From Daejeonella sp. (GTDB lineage Bacteria > Bacteroidota > Bacteroidia > Sphingobacteriales > Sphingobacteriaceae): a DNA stretch of 64,000 nt. This document shows positions 35,178 to 44,551 of the stretch, piece by piece. A program made the position numbers and the translations under genes. The stretch's first letter is position 1. Every line of letters begins with the position of its first letter. The stretch is from assembly GCF_030684675.1 (NCBI RefSeq), contig NZ_JAUXXZ010000042.1, positions 1 to 64,000 on the forward strand. The letters are read 5' to 3'. The notes under the pieces were generated by a model that worked only from the letters and a program-made list of their open reading frames with translations, had not been told where the DNA came from and did no database searches.

Positions 35178-36395
35178 CTAATCCTCATCATCAGAAACTG
35201 AACTTTGTCCATTTCCTGAATAGGCACTTCTTCTTACGATTGGCATACCCGCAACCTTATAAAGTTCATCAAGTTTCAATAAACTTCCGTTTGTAAGATT
35301 AGTTAATAAGATAATCGTAATATCTTTATTCACCTGCCTTAAATAAATATTCCTGAAACCATGCCACCAGCCGGTATGATATACAACTTTATTTTTGCCA
35401 TTCTCAAAGGTCCGCCAGCCATAACCATAATTAAAATGCCCTCTTTGCATCACATTATGAGGAGAATAAACCGAATCCATGGTCTCGGGTTTCAATAATT
35501 TGGCTTTCCTCATAGCCCTGTCAAATAAATAGAGGTCATGAATGGTGCTGTATATTCCTTTATCGCCAACTGGTCCATCAAGAAAATTTTGTGCTACCGA
35601 GCGGCGCCAGTTACGGTCATGTCCAACCACATCCACAGGAATCTTGTCAAACTCAGCCTTAGAATACACTGCGGTATTCTTCATCCCAAGTGGTTTAAAG
35701 ATATTCTCAGCCATAAATTGAGAATATTTTTGGCCGCTTACCTTTTCAATAATCGCAGCCAGAACCATGTAATTAGAATTATTGTAATGGAACCTTCTGT
35801 TAGGTTTGGAGTATGGATTAGGCTTATGTTCGGCGATTAACTTCATTACATCCTGATTAGTAATTCCCGGACGCTCATCTTTCTTTTGCGCTTTCCAAAG
35901 ATCGTCTACGAAATAAACATAATTCATCATACCCGATTTGTGGGTTAAAAGAAGCTCAACCGTTATACTATCGTAAGGAAAATCAGGATAAAACTCCTTG
36001 ACATTCTGATTTAGCTTTAATTTACCATCTTCAACAAGCATCATAATAGCAGTAGAAGTAAATGGTTTGGAGACTGAGGCAAGCTCAAAAACTGAATTGA
36101 TCTTTAAACTATCGCGATGAAGGTGATCCGCCCAGCCAATAGCTCTTTCATAAATAATCTTTCCGTTCTTAGCTACCAGTACATTGCCATTAAATCCTGA
36201 TTTCCTGTGAAGATTCGTTACAATTTCATCTATTCGTTTATCAGCTTTTCTGGGATCATAAAAAAGAACAACACTATCCGGCACTTCTTTTTTAAGAATT
36301 TTATTCTTTCTTGTTTCTGAAGGATCTGAACTACAGGCTTGTACTAATATGAAAAGGACAAACAATACTAAGCTGTTACGGAGATAATTGATCAT
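35178..36395 (-). CDS. Serine hydrolase lipoprotein of the class C beta-lactamase family
   Basis: A 405-residue protein with lipobox ...FILVQAC (Cys21). Catalytic S107-x-x-K110 sits in ELASVSKPF, the YNNSNY segment gives the Tyr of the YxN motif, and HTGWWHG replaces KTG. This is the beta-lactamase class C / D-Ala-D-Ala carboxypeptidase / esterase superfamily; real beta-lactamase activity is not implied. The very acidic C-terminus (SSVSDDED) is unusual. Confidence 0.85.
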   Translation of the reverse strand: MINYLRNSLVLFVLFILVQACSSDPSETRKNKILKKEVPDSVVLFYDPRKADKRIDEIVTNLHRKSGFNGNVLVAKNGKIIYERAIGWADHLHRDSLKINSVFELASVSKPFTSTAIMMLVEDGKLKLNQNVKEFYPDFPYDSITVELLLTHKSGMMNYVYFVDDLWKAQKKDERPGITNQDVMKLIAEHKPNPYSKPNRRFHYNNSNYMVLAAIIEKVSGQKYSQFMAENIFKPLGMKNTAVYSKAEFDKIPVDVVGHDRNWRRSVAQNFLDGPVGDKGIYSTIHDLYLFDRAMRKAKLLKPETMDSVYSPHNVMQRGHFNYGYGWRTFENGKNKVVYHTGWWHGFRNIYLRQVNKDITIILLTNLTNGSLLKLDELYKVAGMPIVRRSAYSGNGQSSVSDDED

Positions 36396-36550
36396 GAAAT
36401 GTATTTGGTATAGATTTAATGCTGAAAATTAGAAAATATTATAAAAAGGCTAATAAAAGAGTTATAAACACCGTGGTATAAATTGTTCAGATTGTTACAA
36501 TTTAGATCGTAAAATCTAAATTTTTGCCCCAGATTCAAGGTAAAAAAATC

Positions 36551-36558
36551 TAAATTTG
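36551..36558 (+). promoter_or_regulatory. -7 element for fumarase gene
   Basis: TAAATTTG fits TAnnTTTG and lies 24 bases before the ATG at 36583. A TTTTTG (36521-36526) lies too far upstream for the usual 19-base spacing. Confidence 0.45.
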
Positions 36559-36582
36559 CAGCATAACAAAAAACCTGTTCCA

Positions 36583-37980
36583 ATGACTTACAGAGTAGAA
36601 CACGATACTATGGGCGAAGTTAAAGTGCCCACAGATAAATACTGGGGTGCCCAAACCGAGCGTTCAAGAAATAATTTTAAGATCGGTCCCGAAGCCTCAA
36701 TGCCAAAGGAAATAATTGATGCTTTCGCCTATCTGAAAAAAGCGGCTGCATATACCAATACCGACAGCGGTATTTTAGCACCAGAGAAACGCGATCTGAT
36801 TGCAAAGGTTTGCGATGAAATATTGGAAGGTAAACTCTCCTCAGAATTTCCTCTGGTGATTTGGCAGACTGGCTCTGGTACCCAGTCGAACATGAATGTA
36901 AATGAGGTTATCGCGAACCGGGCTCATGTTCTTCAGGGAAACAAACTGGGTGAAGGAAAAACCTTTGTACACCCAAATGACGATGTAAATAAGTCGCAGT
37001 CTTCAAATGATACCTATCCTACGGCTATGCATATTGCAGCCTATAAAATGGTTATCGAAACCACTATTCCAGGCATAGAAAAGCTTCGTGATGCTCTTCA
37101 TCTTAAAGCCGAAAAATTTAAAGCGGTGGTTAAGATTGGCCGTACCCACCTGATGGATGCTACTCCACTAACACTAGGACAGGAATTTTCGGGTTATGTT
37201 TCGCAATTAAATCACGGATTAAAAGCCTTAAGAAATACTTTAGATCATCTATCAGAACTGGCATTGGGCGGAACTGCCGTTGGTACAGGCATCAATACCC
37301 CAAAAGGATATGATGTTAGTGTTGCCGCTTACATAGCCCAATTTACCGGCTTGCCCTTCATCACTGCCGAGAATAAATTTGAAGCATTGGCTGCGCATGA
37401 TGCAATCGTTGAAACTCATGGTGCATTAAAGCAAATCGCTGTTTCACTGATGAAAATTGCAAACGATATCCGGATGCTGGCCTCAGGCCCACGTTCAGGT
37501 ATTGGGGAGATTCATATTCCTGACAATGAGCCCGGTTCCTCCATCATGCCCGGAAAAGTAAACCCAACCCAAAATGAAGCGGTAACCATGGTTGCAGCAC
37601 AGGTTATGGGTAATGATGTTACAATTAGTATCGGAGGTTCAAATGGTCATTACGAGCTGAATGTTTTTAAACCGGTGATGGCCGCTAATTTCCTTCAGTC
37701 GGCACGCTTAATCGGAGATGCCTGCGTATCTTTCACCAATAATTGTGTGGCAGGAATAGAGCCTAATTATGAAGGTATCAAGAAACACCTTGAAAACTCT
37801 TTGATGCTTGTGACAGCACTTAATCCTCATATTGGTTATGAAAATGCTGCCAAAATTGCTAAAAAAGCCCTTAAAGAAAACAAGTCACTGCGTGAAGCTG
37901 CCATTGGTCTTGGTTTACTGACTAACGAACAATTTGATCAATGGGTCCGTCCTGAAGATATGATTGGCGGATTAAAATAA
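36583..37980 (+). CDS. fumC: Class II fumarate hydratase
   Basis: A 465-residue protein beginning at ATG 36583 ([16 protein letters not shown]); the frame is open up to 36556 but lies in the promoter. TERSRNNF near the start, [37 protein letters not shown]-like block and the signature [11 protein letters not shown] identify it. It interconverts fumarate and malate in the TCA cycle. A short CTCTCC/GGAGAG hairpin (37990-38016) lies between it and the small lipoprotein gene that follows. Confidence 0.95.
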   Translation: MTYRVEHDTMGEVKVPTDKYWGAQTERSRNNFKIGPEASMPKEIIDAFAYLKKAAAYTNTDSGILAPEKRDLIAKVCDEILEGKLSSEFPLVIWQTGSGTQSNMNVNEVIANRAHVLQGNKLGEGKTFVHPNDDVNKSQSSNDTYPTAMHIAAYKMVIETTIPGIEKLRDALHLKAEKFKAVVKIGRTHLMDATPLTLGQEFSGYVSQLNHGLKALRNTLDHLSELALGGTAVGTGINTPKGYDVSVAAYIAQFTGLPFITAENKFEALAAHDAIVETHGALKQIAVSLMKIANDIRMLASGPRSGIGEIHIPDNEPGSSIMPGKVNPTQNEAVTMVAAQVMGNDVTISIGGSNGHYELNVFKPVMAANFLQSARLIGDACVSFTNNCVAGIEPNYEGIKKHLENSLMLVTALNPHIGYENAAKIAKKALKENKSLREAAIGLGLLTNEQFDQWVRPEDMIGGLK

Positions 37981-38033
37981 TTAGTATCTCTCTCCTTCGC
38001 CATTGGCCCGGGAGAGGTGTTTATAAATTCAAA

Positions 38034-38537
38034 ATGGTAAAAAACGCCCGTATTTTCTTTTTTGCCTTATTACTGCTGGCTTCAGCCTCCTGCAAATTCA
38101 ATCCTAATCTTCAGGGTAAGGGCACAGAAAGTATTCAGGGAATATGGGAAGAAGATAGCGTTGACTACCAGGATGAACTGCTGCAATATTCCAGGCATCA
38201 ATTTCGCTTCTCGTGTGATTCTGTTTATCTAACGATAAAAACTTTCGCTAAAGTAAATACTTACCCCGACTCCTGTTTTAATAATGGAAGCTGGACCGAA
38301 TACGCAAAAGGAACCTACCTCAGCAATGGGGATACCCTGATGCTGACAACAACTTTTACAAAACCAAATTTTAAGCAAAAAATCTCAGGATGTTACCGCG
38401 TTGGTCAATATCTTCCGGCATTTATTATCCGAAAAAATACAGGCGATAGTTTATATCTTGAAAGCTTAAAACAGCATCAGAATATTAAACTATCCCTTAA
38501 AGAAAAAACGATCTGTATTCAGAAACCACTAAACTAA
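38034..38537 (+). CDS. Small lipoprotein often found next to fumC, function unknown
   Basis: A 167-residue lipoprotein: signal MVKNARIFFFALLLLASASC with lipobox Cys20, then a mainly beta region with Cys pairs (FRFSCDSVYL, YPDSCFNNGSW, SGCYRV, KTICIQ). Four cysteines may form disulfides in the periplasm. It follows fumC on the same strand, and lipoproteins of this kind are known beside fumC in Sphingobacteriaceae, where they are at times mislabelled as fumarase. I find no catalytic motif. Confidence 0.75.
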   Translation: MVKNARIFFFALLLLASASCKFNPNLQGKGTESIQGIWEEDSVDYQDELLQYSRHQFRFSCDSVYLTIKTFAKVNTYPDSCFNNGSWTEYAKGTYLSNGDTLMLTTTFTKPNFKQKISGCYRVGQYLPAFIIRKNTGDSLYLESLKQHQNIKLSLKEKTICIQKPLN

Positions 38538-38543
38538 TTTATT

Positions 38544-39341
38544 ATGAAACTTAATTCCCTAAAGAAAGTATTTCTGGTCTTTGTGCTACTCTATCTGCCC
38601 GTTCAGGCTATGGCCTGGGGACTCCTTGGACACAGGGTAGTGGGTCAGATCGCAGAGAGCTATCTGAACAGGAAAGCAAGCCGTGAAATAAAACTAATAC
38701 TGGGAAATGAAAACCTTGCAATGGCCAGTAATTGGGCAGATTTTATTAAATCTGAACCTTCTTATAATTACCTTAATAACTGGCATTATATTAATCTGCC
38801 TGCCGGATTGAACGAAGAGCAGCTTGATTTCGCGTTAAAACGCGATACCGTTACAGATGCCTACACTAAAATTCTTTTTCTGAGTGCAGAATTAAAAAAT
38901 AAGAATCTTGAACAGGATAAGAAGGTAATGTACTTGCGTTTGCTCATACATTTGGTGGGCGACCTCCATCAGCCAATGCATACCGGCCGTTTTGAAGATC
39001 TTGGAGGTAATCGAATTCAGTTAACCTGGTTCGGACAAAATACTAACCTGCACCGTGTATGGGATTCAGATCTAATTGATTCACAAGAACTTAGCTATAC
39101 AGAATATTCGCGTTCCATTAATTTTATTGATAAAAATCAATTGCATTCGCTGCAATCACAGGATGCAGCACAATGGGTTAAAGATTCCTACCGCATCAGT
39201 GAGAAACTATATGCAAAGGTGAATAATGGTGATAAATTGAGCTACCGCTATATTTATGATAATATCGAAATCGCGAACCAGCAAATGCTTAAAGGGGGAA
39301 TTCATCTTGCGGCCTTACTAAACAGTATTTTTTCAGCTTAA
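38544..39341 (+). CDS. Secreted S1/P1-type nuclease
   Basis: A 265-residue protein. The signal peptide is cleaved to leave Trp25 as the N-terminus (AMA then WGLLGHR), as needed because that Trp and following residues bind zinc in this family. NWADFIK, NWHYINLP, LLIHLVGDLHQPMHTGR and NLHRVWDSD carry the Asp and His ligands of the three-zinc site. It degrades single-stranded DNA and RNA outside the cytoplasm, probably for nucleotide scavenging. Confidence 0.93.
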   Translation: MKLNSLKKVFLVFVLLYLPVQAMAWGLLGHRVVGQIAESYLNRKASREIKLILGNENLAMASNWADFIKSEPSYNYLNNWHYINLPAGLNEEQLDFALKRDTVTDAYTKILFLSAELKNKNLEQDKKVMYLRLLIHLVGDLHQPMHTGRFEDLGGNRIQLTWFGQNTNLHRVWDSDLIDSQELSYTEYSRSINFIDKNQLHSLQSQDAAQWVKDSYRISEKLYAKVNNGDKLSYRYIYDNIEIANQQMLKGGIHLAALLNSIFSA

Positions 39342-39350
39342 GTTCAATTT

Positions 39351-39794
39351 ATGAAGATTTTAATGGTATGTCTTGGCAATATTTGCCGTTCTCCATTAGC
39401 ACATGGCATTTTGGAACACCTGGTTAGGCAAAAAGGTTTAAACTGGGAAATTGATTCAGCAGGAACCGGGGGTTGGCATGTTGGGCAGCAGCCAGATAGC
39501 CGCTCCATTGCAATCGCAAAAAAATATGGTCTGGATATCAGCGGACAAAGCTGTAGAAAATTTGATACCAGCGATTTTGAAAGGTTTGACCAGATCCTGG
39601 TAATGGATTATAATAACCTGAACGATGTGAAAGCTCTGGCCAGAAATGAAGAAGAACATAACAAAATCAGTCTCTTCCTCAAAGATAGCATTGTCCCTGA
39701 CCCTTATCATGATGATGATCAGTTTGACCCGATCTATCAAATAATAGAAAAACGCTGCAAAGAATTAATAGAGGAATTCGCTTCCACTATTTAA
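39351..39794 (+). CDS. Low molecular weight protein-tyrosine phosphatase
   Basis: A 147-residue phosphatase: the P-loop CLGNICRS has Cys7 and Arg13 of the CX5R(S/T) motif, and [11 protein letters not shown] supplies the general-acid Asp (DPY). It dephosphorylates tyrosine on proteins, in bacteria often linked to capsule export kinases. It starts nine bases after the nuclease stop, so the genes may be co-transcribed, but the roles are not obviously linked. Confidence 0.92.
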   Translation: MKILMVCLGNICRSPLAHGILEHLVRQKGLNWEIDSAGTGGWHVGQQPDSRSIAIAKKYGLDISGQSCRKFDTSDFERFDQILVMDYNNLNDVKALARNEEEHNKISLFLKDSIVPDPYHDDDQFDPIYQIIEKRCKELIEEFASTI

Positions 39795-39822
39795 GCTTAA
39801 GGTCTTTTTGTACCTTTACACC

Positions 39823-41202
39823 ATGGCAATCATCAAACCATCCATCCCGAAAGGAACCCGCGATTTTTCAGCAAGTGAAATGGTAAAACGCAATCATATT
39901 TTCAATACCATCAGTGCGGTATTTAAAAAATATGGTTATCAGGAAATCCAGACTCCAACTATGGAAAATCTCTCTACCCTTACCGGAAAATATGGCGATG
40001 AAGGAGATAAACTGATCTTTAAAGTTCTGAATTCCGGCGATTTCTTATCCAATGTACCCACAGATAAACTTGAGGCACGTAACTCACAAATCCTAACTTC
40101 AGAGATAAGTGAAAAAGCCCTGCGTTACGACCTTACCGTTCCATTTGCCCGCTATGTTGTGATGCACCGTAATGAGATCTCATTCCCGTTTAAACGCTTC
40201 CAAATCCAACCCGTATGGCGTGCCGACAGGCCTCAGAAAGGAAGATATCGTGAATTTTACCAATGTGATGCAGATGTAGTTGGCTCTGAAAGTCTGATCA
40301 ATGAAGCAGAATTCGTATTGATCTACCATGAAGCATTGAGCAAACTAGACCTGAAAGATTTTACTATCAAGATCAATAACCGTAAAATAATATCCGGCAT
40401 AGCCGAGATTATTGGAAAACCTGAGCTAATCATTGACATGACTGTTGCGATCGATAAACTTGATAAGATCGGCTTTGAGGGAGTGACCAAAGAACTGATC
40501 GAACGCGGTTTTACCGAATCAGATATCGAAGTGCTTAGGCCTATCATTTCCTTAAGCGGATCAAACGAAGAGAAACTGAACAACCTGCGTACTGTCCTTT
40601 CGACCTCCGAAACAGGTCTGAAAGGAATTTCCGAAATTGAAACCATATTTAGCTACATCAATCAACTCATACCTCATAACTCATACCTCATACCTCTTGA
40701 ACTTGACATTACCCTCGCCCGCGGACTCAACTACTACACCGGAGCCATCTTCGAAGTAAAAACCAATGAAGTGGCAATGGGCAGTATCGGAGGTGGAGGA
40801 CGTTATGACGACCTTACAGGAATGTTCGGGCTCAGTGACCTGACCGGGGTAGGAATCTCATTTGGCGCCGACCGCATTTATGATGTACTTGAGGAGTTAA
40901 AGCTTTTTCCTGAAAGTGCTTCGGAAAGTACAAAGGTACTCATCAGTAATTTTGATTCTGCAGCCGAAAGCTATGCACTTCCCCTGCTTCAGCAATTAAG
41001 AAACGCTGGAATCAGTGCTGAAATCTATCCATCCTCGGCCAAACTGAAAAAACAGATGAGCTATGCAGACGATAAAAAAATTCCTTTTGTTATCCTGATA
41101 GGAAGTGAAGAAATGGAAACGGGACTACTCAGTCTTAAGAACATGAAAAGTGGAGAGCAGCAAAAAATTACTACTGACCAAATCATTGCTTCTTTATCCT
41201 AA
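39823..41202 (+). CDS. hisS: Histidyl-tRNA synthetase
   Basis: A 459-residue class II synthetase from ATG 39823 ([17 protein letters not shown]); an upstream in-frame TTG is not needed. Motif 1 has [17 protein letters not shown], motif 2 [21 protein letters not shown]-like (here [15 protein letters not shown]), and [18 protein letters not shown], with GGGRYDDL, is the HisA-type block. The region just before LDITLAR holds a short extra stretch encoded by a 14-bp tandem repeat. It charges tRNA-His. Confidence 0.94.
   Translation: MAIIKPSIPKGTRDFSASEMVKRNHIFNTISAVFKKYGYQEIQTPTMENLSTLTGKYGDEGDKLIFKVLNSGDFLSNVPTDKLEARNSQILTSEISEKALRYDLTVPFARYVVMHRNEISFPFKRFQIQPVWRADRPQKGRYREFYQCDADVVGSESLINEAEFVLIYHEALSKLDLKDFTIKINNRKIISGIAEIIGKPELIIDMTVAIDKLDKIGFEGVTKELIERGFTESDIEVLRPIISLSGSNEEKLNNLRTVLSTSETGLKGISEIETIFSYINQLIPHNSYLIPLELDITLARGLNYYTGAIFEVKTNEVAMGSIGGGGRYDDLTGMFGLSDLTGVGISFGADRIYDVLEELKLFPESASESTKVLISNFDSAAESYALPLLQQLRNAGISAEIYPSSAKLKKQMSYADDKKIPFVILIGSEEMETGLLSLKNMKSGEQQKITTDQIIASLS
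40666..40693 (+). repeat. Two tandem 14-bp units inside hisS
   Basis: CTCATACCTCATAA (40666-40679) is followed directly by CTCATACCTCATAC (40680-40693), 13 of 14 bases the same. It encodes part of [13 protein letters not shown] in frame, between the HisRS insertion region and the LDITLARG block. Confidence 0.7.
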
Positions 41203-41222
41203 GAATTACAAATCGGGAAATT

Positions 41223-41464
41223 CAGACTTGCGAATTTACCTGAGCGCCATGAAAGATAAATTCGTCAGTCACCTGTAACAGTCTGCGAATACGAAATCTA
41301 TTTTCCGCTGTTCGGGATGTTAGCCTGCGCATCCCGTACTCCAGATAAAACGGGTTTAAAACCCGCAATATCTGAAATTCGATATGACTTGCAGAACTGC
41401 CGCTATTTTGGTGTGGGATTGACGAAATCTACTTTCCGCTTGCCCAGGCGATTTCGCAAATCTG
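41223..41464. mobile_element. 242-bp element with imperfect terminal inverted repeats (MITE- or REP-like)
   Basis: The gap between hisS and the next gene (41203-41466) holds no gene. Its ends are 24-bp inverted repeats with six mismatches (41223-41246 and 41441-41464; core CAGAyTTGCGAA). Inside are a CGGGATG/CATCCCG hairpin (41313-41336), a CGGGTTT/AAACCCG hairpin (41351-41365) and a direct repeat ACGAAATCTAyTTTCCGCT (41291-41309 and 41422-41440). The right end reaches within three bases of the stop of the downstream gene. It has no transposase, so it would need one elsewhere. Confidence 0.5.
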
Positions 41465-41466
41465 AG

Positions 41467-42447
41467 CTATTTGATATTCTCACCCAATGCCCTCAAAAAC
41501 TCTTCCGGTATCTCCAAATGCGGAATATGCCCTGAATTACTAAACTCGATTAACACAGATCCCGGAATTTTTGCTGCAGTTTCTTTGCCCAACTGATTAT
41601 AAAGCCCATATTTCGCTTGATCTTCGGGCTTAAGTCTCGCTTTGCCCACAATAGTTTTATCCTGGATGCCAATCAAAAGCAATACCGGCACCTTGAGCAA
41701 TGGAAATTCATATACAACCGGCTGTTCATAAATCATCTGCGCAGTTAAAGCCGATACCTTTGCATAACGGGGAAATTCAGAACTTCCATTCACTCCCGAA
41801 GCTATACGAACCAGCTCATCATACTCAGGCTTCCACTTTACGAAGTAGGATGTTTGATAATATCGCTTCACACTTTCTGGAGTGGTCTTAAGTTCAGCCT
41901 GATACATAGCTTCCGGACTTGCATTGGGTACAAAACGGCGGTAATCCTCCAATCCAATCGGGTTTTCAAGGATCAGTTGTGCTGTTCTTTCCGGATAAAG
42001 CAATGCAAAGCGACTTGCAAGCATTCCACCCATAGAATGCCCCATCAAAACAGCCTTCTGAATTCCCAAACTGTCTAAAAGCTGCCTGTTTAAGGCAGCA
42101 AGCCGGTGGAAACTATAATTTATGAATGGCTTGGATGATTTTCCAAAACCTATCTGATCAGGAACCAGTACCCGGTAACCCTTTGCACTAAGTGCTTTGA
42201 TCACATTTGTCCAGTAATACCCTCCAAAATTTTTCCCATGAAAAAGCATTAAGGCTTTTCCGTTTGGATTATCCGGCTTAATATCCATATATGCCATCCG
42301 TACATCCTGGCCTTCAATATTCAGCGGCAAAAACTTCACCGGAAATGGATAGTCCACATTTTCAAGCGTAATTGACAGGTTTTGAATCTGTTGGGCAAAT
42401 GCGTAGGATGAGGCTAGCAAAAGAAAAAAAAGACATAACTTTCTCAT
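41467..42447 (-). CDS. Secreted alpha/beta hydrolase
   Basis: A 326-residue protein starting at the ATG ending at 42447 (signal MRKLCLFFLLLASSYAFAQ). LFHGKNFGGYYW gives the oxyanion HG region, DQIGFGKS the usual strand-turn, GHSMGGMLASRFALLYP the nucleophile Ser, and LIGIQDKTIVG and SNSGHIPHLE the Asp and His. It is of the epoxide-hydrolase/haloperoxidase-like branch. The substrate is unknown. Its stop abuts the 242-bp inverted-repeat element. Confidence 0.88.
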   Translation of the reverse strand: MRKLCLFFLLLASSYAFAQQIQNLSITLENVDYPFPVKFLPLNIEGQDVRMAYMDIKPDNPNGKALMLFHGKNFGGYYWTNVIKALSAKGYRVLVPDQIGFGKSSKPFINYSFHRLAALNRQLLDSLGIQKAVLMGHSMGGMLASRFALLYPERTAQLILENPIGLEDYRRFVPNASPEAMYQAELKTTPESVKRYYQTSYFVKWKPEYDELVRIASGVNGSSEFPRYAKVSALTAQMIYEQPVVYEFPLLKVPVLLLIGIQDKTIVGKARLKPEDQAKYGLYNQLGKETAAKIPGSVLIEFSNSGHIPHLEIPEEFLRALGENIK

Positions 42448-42591
42448 AATCAATAATTTAAAAATAAAGGTTTTCAATTTATCGGGATAAAATTTTCATC
42501 GGATAAACCAATTAGATTTTTCTGCCGTATATGCTGTAAATCAATACTAATCGAAATTTAAACAATTAGAAACCTATAACACAAAACTATT

Positions 42592-43035
42592 ATGGAACGT
42601 AAAGACTTTCTTGCAGCACTTGGCCTGAGCGCAGGTTCAATAGTTATCAGTTCATGCCTCGGCGCATGTGGTAAAAGCGAAACGGGCTCACCCGATCCGG
42701 TTACTCCAACACCAACACCCGGTGGCAAGTTAGACTTTACTCTTGATGTAAGCTCAAATGCGGATATGAGCTCGAAAGGCTGGACAATAATGAATAGTGT
42801 AATCATTGCTAAAAATGGCTCAAGCTACATTGCTCTTTCCTCTGTTTGCACTCATCAGGGAAACCCGGTAACATATAACTCAGGAAGTAATAATTTCCCA
42901 TGTTCATTAACCGATGCTGCTCATGGGTCTGTATTTGATTCAAATGGTGCAAGAGTTCAAGGACCGGCGACTTCAGCTCTAAAAAAATACAGCACTACTT
43001 TAACCGGAAGTTCTTTAAGGATTTTTGAAGCCTGA
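42592..43035 (+). CDS. Rieske-type [2Fe-2S] lipoprotein with an expanded second ligand loop
   Basis: A 147-residue protein with an N-terminal signal and lipobox (VISSC, Cys22). The first Rieske box is C86-T-H88 in SVCTHQGNP. The second is C104-x6-H111 (CSLTDAAHGSVF), where most Rieske proteins have CxxH: four extra residues. The rest (FDSNGARVQGPATSALKKY) follows the family. It is likely an envelope electron carrier, if the cluster forms. It begins an operon with the DUF5777 and YceI genes. Confidence 0.8.
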   Translation: MERKDFLAALGLSAGSIVISSCLGACGKSETGSPDPVTPTPTPGGKLDFTLDVSSNADMSSKGWTIMNSVIIAKNGSSYIALSSVCTHQGNPVTYNSGSNNFPCSLTDAAHGSVFDSNGARVQGPATSALKKYSTTLTGSSLRIFEA

Positions 43036-43039
43036 TCTT

Positions 43040-43915
43040 ATGAGAAAGTCTTTCCTCTTGTTCTATTTATTGCTTCCATTCTCTGCCTTCGCTCAGGAAG
43101 ATCTTATGAAACTTGTTTCAGATAGCAATGAAGTTTTTGTCAGGACAGCTACCTTCAAGGCTACCCGAATTATTAACGGACACTCTGTTGAAACTGTCGG
43201 CAAGAACAATATGGATTTCATTATTTCCCATCGTTTTGATCGCATAAACCGTGGTTTTGAAGAATTCTTCGGACTAGATGCCGCAACAAACCGTCTTGGA
43301 TTGGAATATGGAATCAATGACCGCTTTATGATAGGACTTGGAAGAAGCTCATTTCAGAAGACATTTGATTACTTCGCCAAGTATAAACTGCTCAGACAAA
43401 CTTCAGGTTCAGGAAGTACGCCCGTTTCTGTCACACTATTTGGAGGATATGCAATATGCACCCAAAAAACCACACCCCAACTTTCTGGATCTGACAGGAG
43501 CAGTTATACAGCCCAGTTCCTGATTGCCAGAAAATTCAGCGAGGCTCTTTCATTGCAGCTGAGTCCGACACTGATTCATAGAAACAGAGCAGATATTTTC
43601 ACAGACAATAAAACGGTCATCGCGACAGGAATTGGTGGAAGAATGAAATTGACCAAACGAACTTCCCTGAACGGAGAATATAATTATGTGCTTCCAAACC
43701 AGATTGATGATAACTATAAGAATAATCTATCTTTTAGCTTTGATCTTGAAACCGGAGGACATGTATTTCAATTACTTTTTACCAATTCTTTCGGAATGAC
43801 TGAAAGACAGTTCATTACAGAAACTGATGGGAGTTGGGGAAGCGGGGATATCCACTTTGGCTTTAACATTTCAAGAACATTTTCGTTTGAGAAAAAAAGT
43901 AGAGCGAAACCATGA
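43040..43915 (+). CDS. DUF5777 family beta-barrel-like envelope protein
   Basis: A 291-residue protein; ATG 43040 starts a signal peptide (MRKSFLLFYLLLPFSAFAQ) four bases after the Rieske stop. VFVRTATFKATRIINGHSVETVGKNNMDFIISHRFDRIN and GLEYGINDRFMIGLGRSS are DUF5777 hallmarks, with alternating beta-strands to the end, as in a small outer membrane barrel. Its function is unknown. It is the middle gene of the Rieske-DUF5777-YceI operon. Confidence 0.85.
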   Translation: MRKSFLLFYLLLPFSAFAQEDLMKLVSDSNEVFVRTATFKATRIINGHSVETVGKNNMDFIISHRFDRINRGFEEFFGLDAATNRLGLEYGINDRFMIGLGRSSFQKTFDYFAKYKLLRQTSGSGSTPVSVTLFGGYAICTQKTTPQLSGSDRSSYTAQFLIARKFSEALSLQLSPTLIHRNRADIFTDNKTVIATGIGGRMKLTKRTSLNGEYNYVLPNQIDDNYKNNLSFSFDLETGGHVFQLLFTNSFGMTERQFITETDGSWGSGDIHFGFNISRTFSFEKKSRAKP

Positions 43916-44463
43916 AGCACTATTTGATATTAACGGCCTTTATTCTGATTTTTAATTTTGCTTCAGCACAAAATAAACTTTATAGCAGTAATAAAACTGA
44001 GTTTAGCTTTTTCTCTAAAGCTCCGCTTGAGGATATTGAAGCGAAAAATACACGTGCTAATTCAATCATCAATCTATCAAACCGGGAGCTTGTTGTTCGC
44101 ATTCCTGTATCACAATTTCAATTTAAAAACAAGCTGATGCAGCAACATTTTAATGAAAACTATATGGAAAGTGAAAAATATCCATATGCTACTTTCAAAG
44201 GTAAGATCAATGAAGAATTGGATTTGAGCAAAGCGGGAGTCTACTCAGTAAGTGCAAGCGGGATATTGAATATTCACGGTGTTGATCAGGACAGGAAACT
44301 GAGTGGAAAATTAACTGTAGGTGAAAAGTCATTGCTACTTGAAACACTGTTTGAGGTGATGCTGATTGACCATAAAATTGAGATTCCGAAACTGGTATTT
44401 AAAAAAATAGCAGAGAAGATTGAAGTAAAAGCGAATATCAGTTATTCACCATATACAAAATAG
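43912..44463 (+). CDS. YceI family periplasmic protein
   Basis: A 183-residue secreted protein (signal MKHYLILTAFILIFNFASA) with the YceI lipocalin-like barrel: KTEFSFFSKAPLEDIEAKN, MQQHFNENYMESEKYPYATFKG, LSKAGVYSVSASGILNIHGVDQ. YceI proteins bind polyisoprenoids such as ubiquinone precursors. It overlaps the previous stop by four bases (ATGA). With the Rieske protein it suggests a small quinone-linked electron chain; this is inference. Confidence 0.9.
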   Translation: MKHYLILTAFILIFNFASAQNKLYSSNKTEFSFFSKAPLEDIEAKNTRANSIINLSNRELVVRIPVSQFQFKNKLMQQHFNENYMESEKYPYATFKGKINEELDLSKAGVYSVSASGILNIHGVDQDRKLSGKLTVGEKSLLLETLFEVMLIDHKIEIPKLVFKKIAEKIEVKANISYSPYTK

Positions 44464-44503
44464 CGATCCTGTATTAAAGAACCTTTACTAACCAATTACA
44501 ATC

Positions 44504-44535
44504 AAAAAAGCCAGTCGAATGACTGGCTTTTTTTG
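44504..44535. terminator. Bidirectional terminator between convergent genes
   Basis: AAAAAAGCCAGTC (44504-44516) and GACTGGCTTTTTT (44521-44533) pair perfectly around GAAT. A or T runs lie on both sides, so it serves the YceI operon and the opposing CocE-like gene. Confidence 0.9.
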
Positions 44536-44551
44536 AATATTTGAACAAAAC

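Noticed and set aside
35178-36395. Antibiotic-resistance beta-lactamase
   Set aside because: The family includes many esterases and peptidases; the lipoprotein with HTG in place of KTG gives no evidence of drug hydrolysis.
37990-38016. CTCTCC/GGAGAG hairpin as terminator of fumC
   Set aside because: The stem is six pairs with a 15-base loop and no T run; too weak to call.
41317-41535. 72-codon open frame on the + strand
   Set aside because: It crosses the inverted-repeat element and the end of the hydrolase gene on the other strand; no protein-like features.
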